Below, in pieces: positions 36,750-47,834 of a stretch of DNA of 64,000 nt. The notes under the pieces are model-generated. The model saw nothing but the letters and a program-made list of their open reading frames with translations, made no database searches and was not told the origin of the DNA. A program made the translations under genes and the position numbers. Where the stretch lies: assembly GCA_944990035.1 (NCBI GenBank), contig CALYLX010000115.1, positions 434,001 to 498,000 of the forward strand, read 5' to 3'. Source of the DNA: Clitopilus passeckerianus. Taxonomy: Eukaryota; Basidiomycota; Agaricomycetes; Agaricales; Entolomataceae. How positions within the stretch are numbered: the stretch's first letter is position 1; every line of letters starts with the position of its first letter.

Positions 36750-38840
36750 CTAGTCATCCAGAAAGTTTGCCCGACAAGCCTCGACAAGGGAACCAGCTTC
36801 TTGCGATCGTGGTCTAATCAGGCAAGGGAATGGCAAAGGTTGACTAAAAGGCGGTATTCAGAACGTGGTTTCTTTCAATACTGAGAAGCTTACCACTGAG
36901 CTGCGAGGTTGTACTCTTCCTTTGGCTGTATCTCGTTCCCATTGTCATCGAGCTTTCGGAGCAAATCGAAGCATGACAGCACGGAAGCTGCGGTTATCTT
37001 GAACATTGAATGCGCCAGATGCCGGCCGGGGCATGCTCTACGGGAGAAGAGTGAGCTATGAGTAAATGACTAGTCAAGACGGCGTACCTTCTGCCAAAAC
37101 CGAACGCTATATCAGCCGTGTTCCTAATGGATGGGTCGATTTTCCCGTCTTTCAGGTGGCGTTCAGGCCGGAATATGTGCGGTTCAGGATAGACATTTTC
37201 GTCATGAAGCATGGCCCTGGTCGTATTAGCACATTAGACGACCAGGAAGATAGCGAGACCTACCATAGGTTCGGGATGACTATTGAATTTGACGGAATGA
37301 AGAAGCCTTGATAAAAGTCATCTCCCACCAACACATGAGGAACGGCTGTCAATAGGGTTCTTTGCGTTAGGTCACGATCCATTCTCTGTTAAAATTCTCG
37401 TACCTTGAGGTAGTACTGGATGCCATCTGTACACCTCGCGAACAACGGCTTCCAGGTAGGGTAGATTCTTGAGGTCTCCATGATCGGGTAATCGTCCGCC
37501 AAGGACCTCGTCTAGTTCAGCTTGAGCTTTCTTCTGAACCTCCCGATACATGGTCATAGCCAGGAAAAGCGTGCCAGTGGCCGAGACGGTTGTGTCTGCT
37601 GCGGCTGCACGCTTCAAATCAGATCATTACTCTGTCATAGGCATCGTAATCACTAACCAACGAAGGCTTGCGCAGCAACATCTTTCAAAAGCTCAACATC
37701 CTTAGCTGATGAGTTCACAGATGATTCAATTTCCTCCAATCCGTTCATGATTAGACAAGGCTCATACTTCCCCTGCCGCTAGAATCATTGTCAGGCCAAT
37801 CCTAAGTGTGCTTGGGCGAGAGACGTACCCTCATCTCTTCTGAAGCAGCAAATGGGACTTCACGGATAAGAGGCATCACGGCTTGCATTCTGGCAGCCAC
37901 CTCGTGGAAATGCGTGCCAGGGAACCAAGGTGGCAAGTGCTTTAATATCGGGAAAGCATCCACGAGGAAGCCGCCTGGTACCAAGAGCTCCCCTCCGACA
38001 TGGATGACCTTCTCAGCACCCCTAAGATTCTCATCGTCCTGAGGTTGAACGGGTATTCCATAGATGCTGGATAACGCATTCGCGCCGACGGTACTGATAT
38101 TATGACGGAAGTGAGTTATGGAAAGAGTGGGGTGAAATGAAAGGCTCACTGCCGAATGTGTTTCATGAATGCCTCCGGCTCGTCAAGAAGTTTTAGTAGA
38201 AACTGCCTGACGTATCGAATCTCCCGAGGGTGATTGAACTTTGGATTTGTGGGATCCATGTGCTTGTTGAAAAGCCGCCGGCTCGCTCTCCAAGTTTCGC
38301 CATATGGAAGCATTGCAAATCCGTAGCCGAAACCAGAACTTTCAGATATTGCATTAGAATCACATTCACAGAGTCTGGCACAGAATCAGACCAGACGTAC
38401 AGCTCATGTAGCATGGTGAGATGGGGCCTAAGAGTAAGGCACCTCAACACCTAATCCTCCCCAGTGGTCGAGGGGAAGAGCTTACCGGCTTGAGTATATT
38501 CCAGATCGTCTGTCCAATAAGTCCTCAGCTACCTTGTACGAGTTGAGAATGATGATAGAGGTTCCAAGAACGTCAACATGAAGGATGTCAGAATCTACGC
38601 CGGGATGAGTGCATGCTTCTAAGGGCCTAACTTTCACATACCATATGTCTTGCTCCACCGTGCAAAAGTTTCCCATCCCGCGTCCTTTGGCATATCAAAC
38701 AGATTCCCAACGACCGGAAGCTTCCTCGGACCAGGCGGTAAACGTTTCTTGTGCTTTTCATGCTGGTACACCAGTAGGAATGCCGTCGCTGCGCACAGCG
38801 ACACCCCAGTCGTGGTGGTGGTTTGATAGAGAGTCAGCAT
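36750..38840 (-). CDS. cytochrome P450, array member 5
   Basis: Preferred start MLTLYQTTTTTGVSLCAATAFLLVY (anchor) at 38840; an in-frame Met lies 20 codons upstream. The hinge is LPPGPRKLPVVGNLFDMP. Landmarks are GETWRASRRLFNKHMDP, the I-helix AAADTTVSATGTLFLAM, the K-helix REVYRWHPVLPQG, FRPERHL, and the heme loop FGFGRRACPGRHLAHS. The last exon is joined at ...AAQ(C) and gives QPLPFPCLIRPRSQE, with TAG at 36752-36750. All exons read through without lesions. Only 264 bases separate its end from the start of member 4. It is the first member of the array and the closest to the UbiA genes. Confidence 0.9.
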
Positions 38841-39450
38841 CTGGAGGAGAAATCGGCCCGTCCAGGGGAATCTTGACACGAAACGCGCATATTTATGCAC
38901 GTAAATCCGCTCATCAGGATCAGTCAGGATCCCACAATCAGCAACGAGGTGCCTTGCGCCATTATTGGCAAATTCTTGAGTGTCTAAAAGAGGCTAGCTA
39001 TCCTCATGGAGGGTCTTCTCGTGTTCCGAATTTGACGTGTAGACGGGGGCCGATGATGTATCTGCCAACATTGTTCTGCTGAGGCGTGTACGGAGGAAAC
39101 GGCGTTCAGGAACAGTAGGCTTCATAATGGTTGCACATATCAACCCTGTGTAGAACGGCAGAGAGGTGAGGTCGGCACCTTTGAATAGGACCTCCAACGA
39201 TGCTCCATGGGGAACCGGCGGTTCGGATAAACTCGCAAAACCACAGTTTGCACTCCCTGTTCTGTCAGGTTCTGTATGCAGCTGTATGTGGTGGCGGCCT
39301 GTCGAATGAGTCGGAACCATGAGAGAATGGGATGAAGGACGATAAGGATGAACCACCTGACCAAGCCATTGAATTGAGATAATGAAAGGCATTGGGAGCT
39401 GCCAAACAAGGGAGGTGATTCATGATTCTATTGATGAAGACGGTTCTAAG
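38841..39450. other. intergenic stretch between the P450 array and the DUF4139 gene
   Basis: Overlapping minus-strand open frames at 38994-39409 show no domain or splice structure I can support. It is probably 3' flank plus P450 promoter. Confidence 0.4.
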
Positions 39451-41493
39451 CTAATCAAGGCCGCCGATGTAAATACGGGATGGAGCTTGTACCTCCCACT
39501 GCAGAAGGAGATTCACCTTCCCAAGACTGGGGACAGAACACGACCGATAGAACTTCCCATCCATCCCCAGTGCATCCGCGGCACAGTCTGGCTCGTCTGC
39601 ACCTTCCCATTGTGCCACAATACCGTCGCTGACTCTGATTGGTGGCGGGACTGTCCTCCTCTCTTTTTCTTCCTCCGTTGCCGCCGGTTCGGGTAACACC
39701 AGAGGCGGAGATATCAATCTCACAGTGATGTTCTGGCGTTCCGACACTGGGATCTGGTCCACAACCTTCACACCCTGGATGGCCGAAGTTTTCGTGTTGT
39801 AGACCGTAACTCGTTGAGATATGATGTAGTTCGAGGTCTTGGACACCAGACCGGATTTAGAGACCTTCTTCGATTGTGGGTGATATGTGACTCGGACAGA
39901 AGGGTCGACACTGTAAAGTGTGGGTCGGAGCCGGTTACATGTAAAAGAAAAAAGAAAACGCACCCAAGCGGGCAGGTGAAGCTTTCTCGAGGGCTGACAA
40001 GCGACAGAGAGGTTCTTGCAATGAAGCTCCCATCAACATAAATGCTAGCTTTCCCATGCAGCAGAGTGTATTCCGAGTCATTGGTAATCTTGGCCTAAGA
40101 CAAGACGATTAGTTGGTCCCGAAAAGCCGACCACGGATAAGTACCTTAAGGTGCGTCTTGCCGTCCACTTTCGGCAGCACTACCCACGACATCTCGCCCT
40201 TCAAGGCAAGCTGGGCAATGGTGACATTGTGCGCCACGCCGTCGCTTGGTAGCGAAGCAGTGCCGGGGACCAGAAAAGTAGCGTTGACTTCTCCGCCAGT
40301 GGAGACGTCAAGGCCCCGATGAGCCATTACAGCTGAGCTCTCAATGGTTGGGTCGTATCCTCCTCCCAGCATGGCCGCTTCACGAGGGGCAAAGGAACCT
40401 GACACAGGACTGGACACAGGATAGCTCAGTTCCATCCTATGGCTGTCACCGCCGCCTCCCCCAAAACCGAGACCTTTTCGGTATCTACGGCCATAGCTGG
40501 AGGGCGCCAGACGCCAGGTAGAAAGAGTCGGCAGCTCGACCCCAATCGTTGGGGCGACGGTTTCCAGGCTCAACAAGACGTCATCCCACGACTAGAGTAA
40601 AAGAAGGCTAAGCACAACCAGAAGGAAATTTAACACGGAGGTATGAACCTCTCCGGTATCTTGCTTTATCACCGCCTTGTAGAGAAGGGAGATTGGTTTA
40701 TCCTTTGCCTCCATGTCCACACGGATGTCATAGAATGCATTCCAAGTAGCACCATTTACAGCTGTCAGAGGCGTCAGAATTTGTTTAGGCCCAAGGAGGG
40801 GGGCGTATCTACCATAAATGAGGACAATTTCCACTTCGCCTTCAGAGGCGGCAAATATCCCGACTGATACTTTGAGGCGCAACTTGTCGTTGCTGCTAGT
40901 GCCTGCAACGACTTTATTTTCCTTTTCAATGGAATCATCGAGCAGCCTCAGCTTCCTCTCAAGTTCGGCCGCCTGGCCATACAGCTTTTCTCCGGCGCTT
41001 TCATAGCGGTCAAGAATCTTCTCCAGTTGGTCCGCCTCGGTGTGCTGGGCGTTCAAACTGCCGAGGTAGGTCTCAAGAGCATTTTGACCTTTCTGGCATC
41101 GTTTCAGCTTTTCCTCGACGAACTTTTTCTCCTCAAGAAGTTGGTTCAGTTGGAGATTCGCTTCGGCGCCAGACGAATTTAGCAATTCCGAGATGGTGAC
41201 ATCGTGAATAGTCGCAGCTCCTCGGCCTTCCACTCTAAAGGGAAAGTCAGCCTTTGAAGTTCAATAATATTTCATGGAGAACCAAACCAGAGAGATTCAT
41301 GTTCAAGACCAATTGGAAGTCCTTTGATATCGATCTGGTTCTGGCCCGTCCTTACAGAGAACCTGTAGAGCCGCGTAACCTCAGCTCTTGTGGGGTAAAC
41401 GCTAACGTGTGTAATCTTGCTGCTTTCGACCGAGACCAACTCAATTGGATCGAAGAGTGGTGGCACATCTTGGGTTGATGAGGCGATCGTCAT
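39451..41493 (-). CDS. DUF4140/DUF4139 protein (mucoidy-inhibitor-A-like)
   Basis: A multi-exon gene that starts MTIASSTQDVPPLF at 41493. The N-terminal DUF4140 region reads HVSVYPTRAEVTRLY and QIDIKGLPIGLEHESL. A coiled coil of about 100 residues follows (LNQLLEEKKFVEEKLKRCQ to ELERKLRLLDDSIEKE). The DUF4139 domain has WNAFYDIRVD, WDDVLLSLETVAP, GVELPTLSTWRL and MSWVVLPK, ending with GKVNLLLQWEVQAPSRIYIGGLD and TAG. The family is common in fungi and some bacteria; its molecular function is unknown. There is no signal peptide. It lies between the P450 array and the UbiA pair, but no functional link is shown. Internal exon borders were not all fixed. Confidence 0.82.
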
Positions 41494-42134
41494 GAGGGAA
41501 GCAAGTTGGAGATTCCCTTGAGAAATGGACGGTTTATATTGTACGTTTGGATTCTTCACAGCTTTTCTGGAATTGAATTGGCCGCAAAGGTGCCATAACG
41601 GCGAAGGGATGACTTGAGGGACACAGCCATAGGTTTGCAGCAACCCTTCCCACACGAACTGTCACACCGTATTACAGGGGATGATGTCCTAGATCCGTGC
41701 CTTGGAAAACTCAGACACTCAGGCCGTCAGAAAGTTGGGCGAGTTGGACTGAATCTCTTCAAGTGGTTGCAAGCCATTCAACAAAGGTTTAATTTGGAAT
41801 GGGCCCATCTAGGACTGATGGCGAACGACGAATAGAAGCAGGCGACCTCATTCGGGACGGCTGTGTCATTCTTTAATCCTCGAATCAAACGTTCGAACTC
41901 ACCGGAATACGATTTTTTTTCATAATGTTCCTCTGCTTGTCATTTCAAACTTGGCATTGGAGCGACAAAAGACGCCTACCGATTCGGACTGGGTGGAGGG
42001 TCCCAATTTAATGTTCTATGATCACCGGAAGTTCTGTTTCTGAGCAAACGAGTATTCTCTTGAAGCGAAGAGTGTGAACCGCACAAATACATAAGAAGTG
42101 CCACCCTCATATTGATAACGGAAACAGAGAACAG
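41494..42134. other. divergent intergenic stretch, no gene seen
   Basis: Lies between the start of the DUF4139 gene (minus) and the UbiA pseudogene (plus). It probably holds both promoters. Confidence 0.4.
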
Positions 42135-43118
42135 ATGGACACCGGCACAAGCAACGTTGGATATCTCAAGGACGCACTTGTACGAGAGGCGAAGTTGTTT
42201 CATGCGTTTACCAAGTGGAACATCACGGCGGCCACCCTGCCAGGGTGCATCTTTGCTCTCCCCGCTCTCAAAGCTCTGTACCAGCAGACCCACTCTTTTA
42301 CTTCGCTGTTAACGGGCGCCTTAACCCTCCTGACCTGGAACATTCTATTCATCTACTTCTTTGACATTACAAACCCGACCGCCCACTATGCACCAGACAG
42401 GTTACCCTTCGTGAAGCAAAGATTCGTTGGGTTCTGTTGCACATCCTTTTCCTCGCGAGAATTTTCTTCAACCCACTTCTCCTCCTCCCTACCCTTACAT
42501 GGGTATATATCATCGCATTCCTCGGCTTTACTCCCCTCGGGAAGCATTGGGCCTTCAAAAACACGATTGCCATGACCACCGGGACCTGAGCGTTACTGGC
42601 GGGGTCCTAGCAGACTGTGATGCCCCTCACCCACCGTCCGGGATCAATGCCTCTACGTCACTGCATGGACAGGGATCATCATCCAGATGCAGGACCTAAG
42701 GGATGTAGAAGGCGACATGAAGATTAACAGGAAAACTCTCCCTATCGCCTTCGGAGACGCACGTTCTCGGTCTCTGATCACGTTCGTTTTCATTCCGCTT
42801 GCCTTTTTGTGCCTATCAGAGGGAGGCATTACCGACATCATGCCCATTTCACCCTCATTGATTCATCTGCTGCTCGGATTTCGAGTTGTTGAGGCCTCTG
42901 GGAAGCAAGACGCCAAATACGATCACCATACGTACATGGTAAGTCGGGGGTTCCCTTGTGAAGCCCGAATTACTCATTAACCATTACATATTAATTTTTT
43001 GCAGGTTATGATTTATGCACTAAGCTATATCGTTGGCTGGATCTCTTTTACTAACACGAACTCGAGTTGTAAGCCTGGATCCCCGGGAGACAATTTGAGA
43101 CAATTCGAGGACTTGTGA
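42135..43118 (+). pseudogene. UbiA-family membrane gene, disrupted copy
   Basis: A paralog of the intact gene at 43810. The first 80 codons are clear (REAKLFHAFTKWNITAATLPG, in pieces, then LLTWNILFIYFFDI). About 36 bases are then missing relative to the intact copy, removing the EEDLVNKP region that follows the first motif, and the frame shifts. Downstream matching text (ATLREAKIRW-like) is out of frame. A TGA replaces a Trp codon near 42588, and a further shift follows near 42630. The second Asp motif DLRDVEGDMKINRKTLP and the last exon (VMIYALSYIVGWIS) are still readable. A functional product is unlikely. Confidence 0.85.
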
Positions 43119-43744
43119 TTGTCCACTGTTGAATTGATTACTTAATAGTTCTACAATGTTTCGATTTGTTGCATAACGGTGAAAACCTCGGATAAAACAC
43201 CGAATACCGCTTAGGGTTATTCCGACTCGTCGGGTTCTTGAGCACTCCGTAAGATTGTTCTACAAATAGGCAAGATCTAAGGGGTAAAACGCAGATGTCC
43301 GTAATCTCACTGTTATTCCCATGCACGGATGGCACCTCACATCGACACCCACATATCAACGCACATACGTCGACGTACACACATCACACCCACAGGTCAA
43401 CGCACATATCGAAGTTACCTACGGTAGCCTGGTCTGGACTTGATTTATTTTTGACTCGCGCTGTTATTCCTTTGAACACTGGACCCATCCCCGCAGATCC
43501 CCGCTCCCGTGCTGCCTGAATGCCCTTTTTGAACGTCGGATAACACCTACCTCTGCGCCACGCAGTGATATCAATGGCTATCGTCCGAAGATACCCGCTA
43601 ATAGTGTAAACGCATTTGACGCGATGCCCGAAATACGCCCTAGAATCTGCGCCTTGAAGAATGTAGACCCTCTCTGATCGTCGAGTCCTTTGTATTTAAC
43701 AAAGCTGCCATGCATTAGGGGATAAGTCGCGGAGCCCAGAAACC
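43119..43744. other. intergenic stretch between the UbiA copies
   Basis: No exon seen. A CACA/ACGC-rich segment lies around 43325-43410. Confidence 0.4.
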
Positions 43745-43750
43745 TATAAA
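43745..43750 (+). promoter_or_regulatory. TATA box of the intact UbiA gene
   Basis: TATAAA lies 65 bases before the ATG at 43810. Confidence 0.5.
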
Positions 43751-43809
43751 GGCAGAGCTGCAGCTGTGCCAACAAAACCAAGGAATCTCGACAACATACG
43801 GCAAAAGAT

Positions 43810-44771
43810 ATGGCACTCAGCTTTGGATCTTTGATGAATACGCTTGTACGGGAGGCAAAGTTGTTTCATGCGTTCACCAAGTGGGACGTATCAGCATCCA
43901 TCTTGCCAGGATGTATCTTTGCTCTCCCTGCCCTCAAAGCTTTGTATCAGCAGACCGGTTCCGTCCAATCCCTTTCAATCGGTGTATTTTCCCTTCTCAC
44001 TTGGAATATTCTATACATCTACTTCTTCGACATCTCAAGCCAGCTCTTCGCGGTAGAGGAAGATCTCGTCAACAAGCCAGATCGCCCTCTATGCACCGGA
44101 CAAGCTACCCTTCGTGAAGCGAAGATTCGTTGGGTGCTGTTGCTCGTCCTTTTCCTCGGGACCATTCTTTTTAATCGACGTCTCCTCCTCCCTACCCTTA
44201 CATGGCTCTGCACTACCGTTCTCCTCTGTTATACTCCCTTCGGGAAGCATTGGGCAGTTAAAAACACGACTGCTATGACCACAGGTGGTTGGGCATTGCT
44301 CGCGGGGTCCTGGCAGACTGTGATGCCCCTCACAACCACGGTCCGAGCCCAAAGTATCTACGTTGCCGTATGGGCTGGGATGACAAGCCAAATACAAGAT
44401 CTAAGAGACGTGGAAGGAGACAAGAAAGTAAACAGGAAAACCCTTCCCCTTTTCTTTGGAGACGCATACTCTCGGTCTCTGATCACCTTCGTCTTCATTC
44501 CGCTCGGCTTTTTTTGCCTGTGGAAGGCGGATATTGCCGATGTGACCCCCGTCCCGCTTTTGCTCATCCATCTCCTACTCGGATACCGAGTCCTCAAAGC
44601 CTCTGGGAAGCATGACGCGAAATATGATCACTATACGTATATGGTACGCCGGCCACCTCTTCGTGACGCTGGAAGTGACACTTAATTCTTCGACAGATTT
44701 TGGTTTATACGTTCAGCTACATCCTGGGTTCGATCTCTATCACCAATATGCAACTCCGACAAACGAAGTGA
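43810..44771 (+). CDS. UbiA-family membrane prenyltransferase / terpene-cyclase-like protein
   Basis: Two exons (43810-44643 and 44697-44771) join in frame to 302 residues. It is an integral membrane protein with about eight hydrophobic helices. The first Asp region is WNILYIYFFDISSQ followed by EEDLVNKPDRPL, the usual fungal UbiA text. The second is DLRDVEGDKKVNRKTLPLFFGD, the DxxxD magnesium/diphosphate motif. UbiA enzymes move or cyclise isoprenyl diphosphates inside the membrane; some fungal members are terpene cyclases. The first motif is looser than the classic NDxxD, so activity is not certain. A decayed copy lies just upstream and a P450 array 5 kb away, which suggests terpenoid or meroterpenoid chemistry. 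That is inference. Confidence 0.87.
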
Positions 44772-45003
44772 GGAGTCGTGAACGGTTTGAATTAGTATTC
44801 ACCCGATGCCGATTAGAGATTAGTTACTCTATGATTCTACAGTACCTTGTACAACAACGAAGACCCCGGTTAAACATACGAGAACAGCAATAAATGTATC
44901 GAAAGAAGAACCAAGTAAAGAAGAATGGAAGGGCCAGGAGAAGAAGAATAAAAAGCAATAAGAAAAGAATGCCGCAAGCGACGACAAAAAGCAGCTATCA
45001 AAG

Positions 45004-47477
45004 CTACCTCTTCGCCCCACCCCTCTTCCCCTCCTTCCCCTCACTCTCCTCAGGCGAGAAACCCCATATCTCAAGCACAGTCTTACTCCCCCTCTTCCCC
45101 ATAATCGCACACATCGGACTCACACCCCCCACCGACGGTCCCGCGCTCGGCACCGTAAACCCAAGCTTCCACACCGTCTCCCCACCATCCGTGAGCTCCC
45201 TGACGTACTTCCCCGTCTGTGTCTCCCACAAGCGCGCTCGCCCGTCGGCACCTGATGTTACGAGGAACCGAGAGTCGAACTGAAGAGCGGTGACGCTAGA
45301 GTCGTGAGCGGCGATCCGGTGGATGGGTTCGTATGCTATGCGACGGGTCCTTGTTGGGTTGCGTTTACGACTTCGAGTAGGAGCGGTGGTGAAGCTCGTT
45401 ATTGAATTTGAAGTGTGAGTTGATGAGGTCGAAGATGCACTTGAACTGGCTGCAGTTGCTGCAGGATTCTCAGATTCGGGGAACATGTTCTGTTGATCCG
45501 GCACTTGAGGAGATGTATTGAATGAGATGAGGTCCTCTTCTGGCTCCTCATCATCCTCATCGGTGCTGAGAGAGAAAGTAATGACACGCCCATCAGAACC
45601 TCCCGTAGCCAATAATTGTAGGTCACGGGCAAGGTGAAGTTGGCAGACGAGGGCGGTGTGGCCCTGAAGCAGCGCAAGGCAATTCCTAGATGCAGATATT
45701 AGAATATAGCCTACTATCAGGTATAGTCGACACATAACATACCCATTGCTTCCATCCCAAACCCGCACAGTGGTGTCCAAACCACCTGATGCGATCCGAA
45801 CACCGTCAAAAGCGATGGAATACACCTGGTGATAGTGGCCCACAAGAATATGCAGGCACTCGCCAGTGTCGATGTCCCATATCTGCAAGGCTGTGTCAGA
45901 ACGGTGATTCGACCGGAGTATGGGGAGAGATAACTCACCCTGCATGTATGGTCATAGCTTCCGCTGACGGCCCGCCTTCCATTGACATCTATGCATCTCA
46001 CACTGCCTTGATGTCCTTGAAGTGTCCGGAGAAGGCGTCCTCGCTGTACATCCCAGATACGGACGGTAGTGTCGCGAGAACCTGATACAGCGATAGGTCT
46101 TCCATGTAAAGTGCGCATACACCGAATAGTTGATGCGTGTCCAGACATCGTGAATATGTTGTGCCTATAAGAATTGAATTTTAGCCGATTGAGCCAATGA
46201 TAACGAGCTACATGAAATACGAACCCTGTTTGCACATCCCAGACCTTGATGACCTTGTCGCATCCACCGGAAACGACAAGTGCACCAGGTTGTCCCCACC
46301 CATCAGAAGCAGAAGTTGGGCTACTCTGCTTTTCCGGAACATATGCTGTCGACTCCGTATATGGATAGGGGATTGCGCCGTCCTCTTCGTCATCTTCTCC
46401 AACTTCCGGCTTCAACCCCACAGCAATCCGCATCGCAGGTGATAGTGTATGATGCAGTCCGGGAATATCCTCTGTGGGCCTAGCTGGCCGCCGTGAACGC
46501 CCATTGACCCTGATGCCTTCAAATGATTCTTCGAGACTTCGTTCCTTGCCCTTGGTGCTCTTGCTAACCAAGCATACACCCCATACGCCAGCCTCATGTC
46601 CTATGAGTGTCCGTGATAGGACACCTGTTCTCGCGCTGAATATGTGTATGCGGGAATTTGCGAGACCGACGACCACCCAGTCTTCGTCGAGAGCGAGGGA
46701 TGTGACGACCCCATTGTCTTGACTCACGACTTGATTCTGGTGTGTAATGTAGACGTTATAGCTCTGCGGTATGTTGGGGAATGCCGGAGAAGAATGAACG
46801 GGGAGAAGATGTGAGCGAAGCAGACGGCCTCCATGCCGCCAATTTGTTACTATCAAAAGGATATTTGCGTCAGCGACTTGCAGCGAAATCGGAGCAGGCC
46901 ACGCACCTGTTACAAATGATTGTTTGAAATGCTGCCTGTATGAAAATCTTGGTTGTTTGAGGGATGGGCTGTCCTTGAACAGTTGTCGTTTTCGGGCTAC
47001 TAGCCACTCGAGTGCAGGATCCATAGGTATGTCTGCAAACGGTTCTAGTTCTTCTAAAGGATCCTCTCCGCAGCGGTCCGAGCCCAATCCACCACCAAAG
47101 TCATAGAAAAGACACATCCCTCTCCACAAATTCTCCTCATACGCCAACGCCCTCCATGTCCGGCTCACACATGCCACCCGTGTAAGAGTCTTCGGTTCAT
47201 CGACAAATCCGAGTATATGTAGGGCAAGCTCTGTTGGTAGAGCTGCCAGAAAGTCTCGTTTGAGTAGAGGCGAGATGATTTGAGAGATGTAGAGCAGTTC
47301 TGCGGGTGAGCAAGTGCGGAGGAAAGCTGTGAGGTACCGCCGTCGCTCTGCCGAAGGGGTGGAGATCGCAAGGAGTGGCGACGACAATGAGCTACTTTCT
47401 GGCGGCCCTGGTGAAGGAGATGGTGTCGGCGGCGACGCAAATGGTATGTACAGCGTCTGGGTGTGAGCTGAGTCCAT
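45004..47477 (-). CDS. F-box/WD40 protein, SCF substrate receptor (Cdc4/Met30-like)
   Basis: A multi-exon gene; one intron is 46906-46850, with others near 46190, 45940 and 45720. It starts MDSAHTQTLYIPFASP with a Pro/Ser-rich leader. The F-box lies at residues about 75-120 (FLAALPTELALHILGFV, then CVSRTWRALAYEENLWRGMC). About seven WD40 repeats follow, including VVSGGCDKVIKVWDVQTG, AVSGSRDTTVRIWDVQRG, AVSGSYDHTCRIWDIDTG, IASGGLDTTVRVWDGSNG and VTSGADGRARLWETQTG. An acidic, Ser-rich loop sits between late repeats. In this family the F-box binds Skp1 and the propeller binds phosphorylated targets for ubiquitination in cell-cycle or sulfur/metal control. Which of these applies is not decided by sequence. 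It appears intact. Confidence 0.92.
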
Positions 47478-47834
47478 TGTGGAAGGTGGTCGTTAAGGGT
47501 GAAGTGGATGGTTGGGCACCAGTTTGGGCGTTGTTTGGCTTTGGACCATCCTACCATCGAGCTACCACTAGCACTGGCAGTAGCACGGGCACTGCCAAGT
47601 GAACACACACAATCCCGAAGTAGTTGCAACAACTGAACAACCATTCGAATCACTCAAATTCATAAGTATGTTCTCAGTCACAGGGCCAACACCGGTTCTC
47701 TAAAAACGCTAAGCATCCCCGGATCGTGTGTCAGTGATTCAGATGGCAAAGGGCAGAATGAATATTGGTCTTAATAGATATAAGATATAACTAAATTATA
47801 ACAATGATATTACTTAGGCATGTAGCTTGTACCC
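47478..47834. other. intergenic stretch, no gene seen
   Basis: The upstream region of the F-box/WD40 gene and the 3' flank of the F-box relic. Confidence 0.4.

Noticed and set aside
38994..39409. Overlapping minus-strand frames considered as a small membrane protein gene
   Set aside because: Two frames share pieces of hydrophobic text but no splice sites join them into a convincing product.
43325..43410. CACA/ACGC-rich stretch considered as a CRISPR-like or telomeric repeat
   Set aside because: Irregular simple sequence without fixed repeat and spacer lengths; CRISPR arrays are not expected in a fungal nuclear genome.
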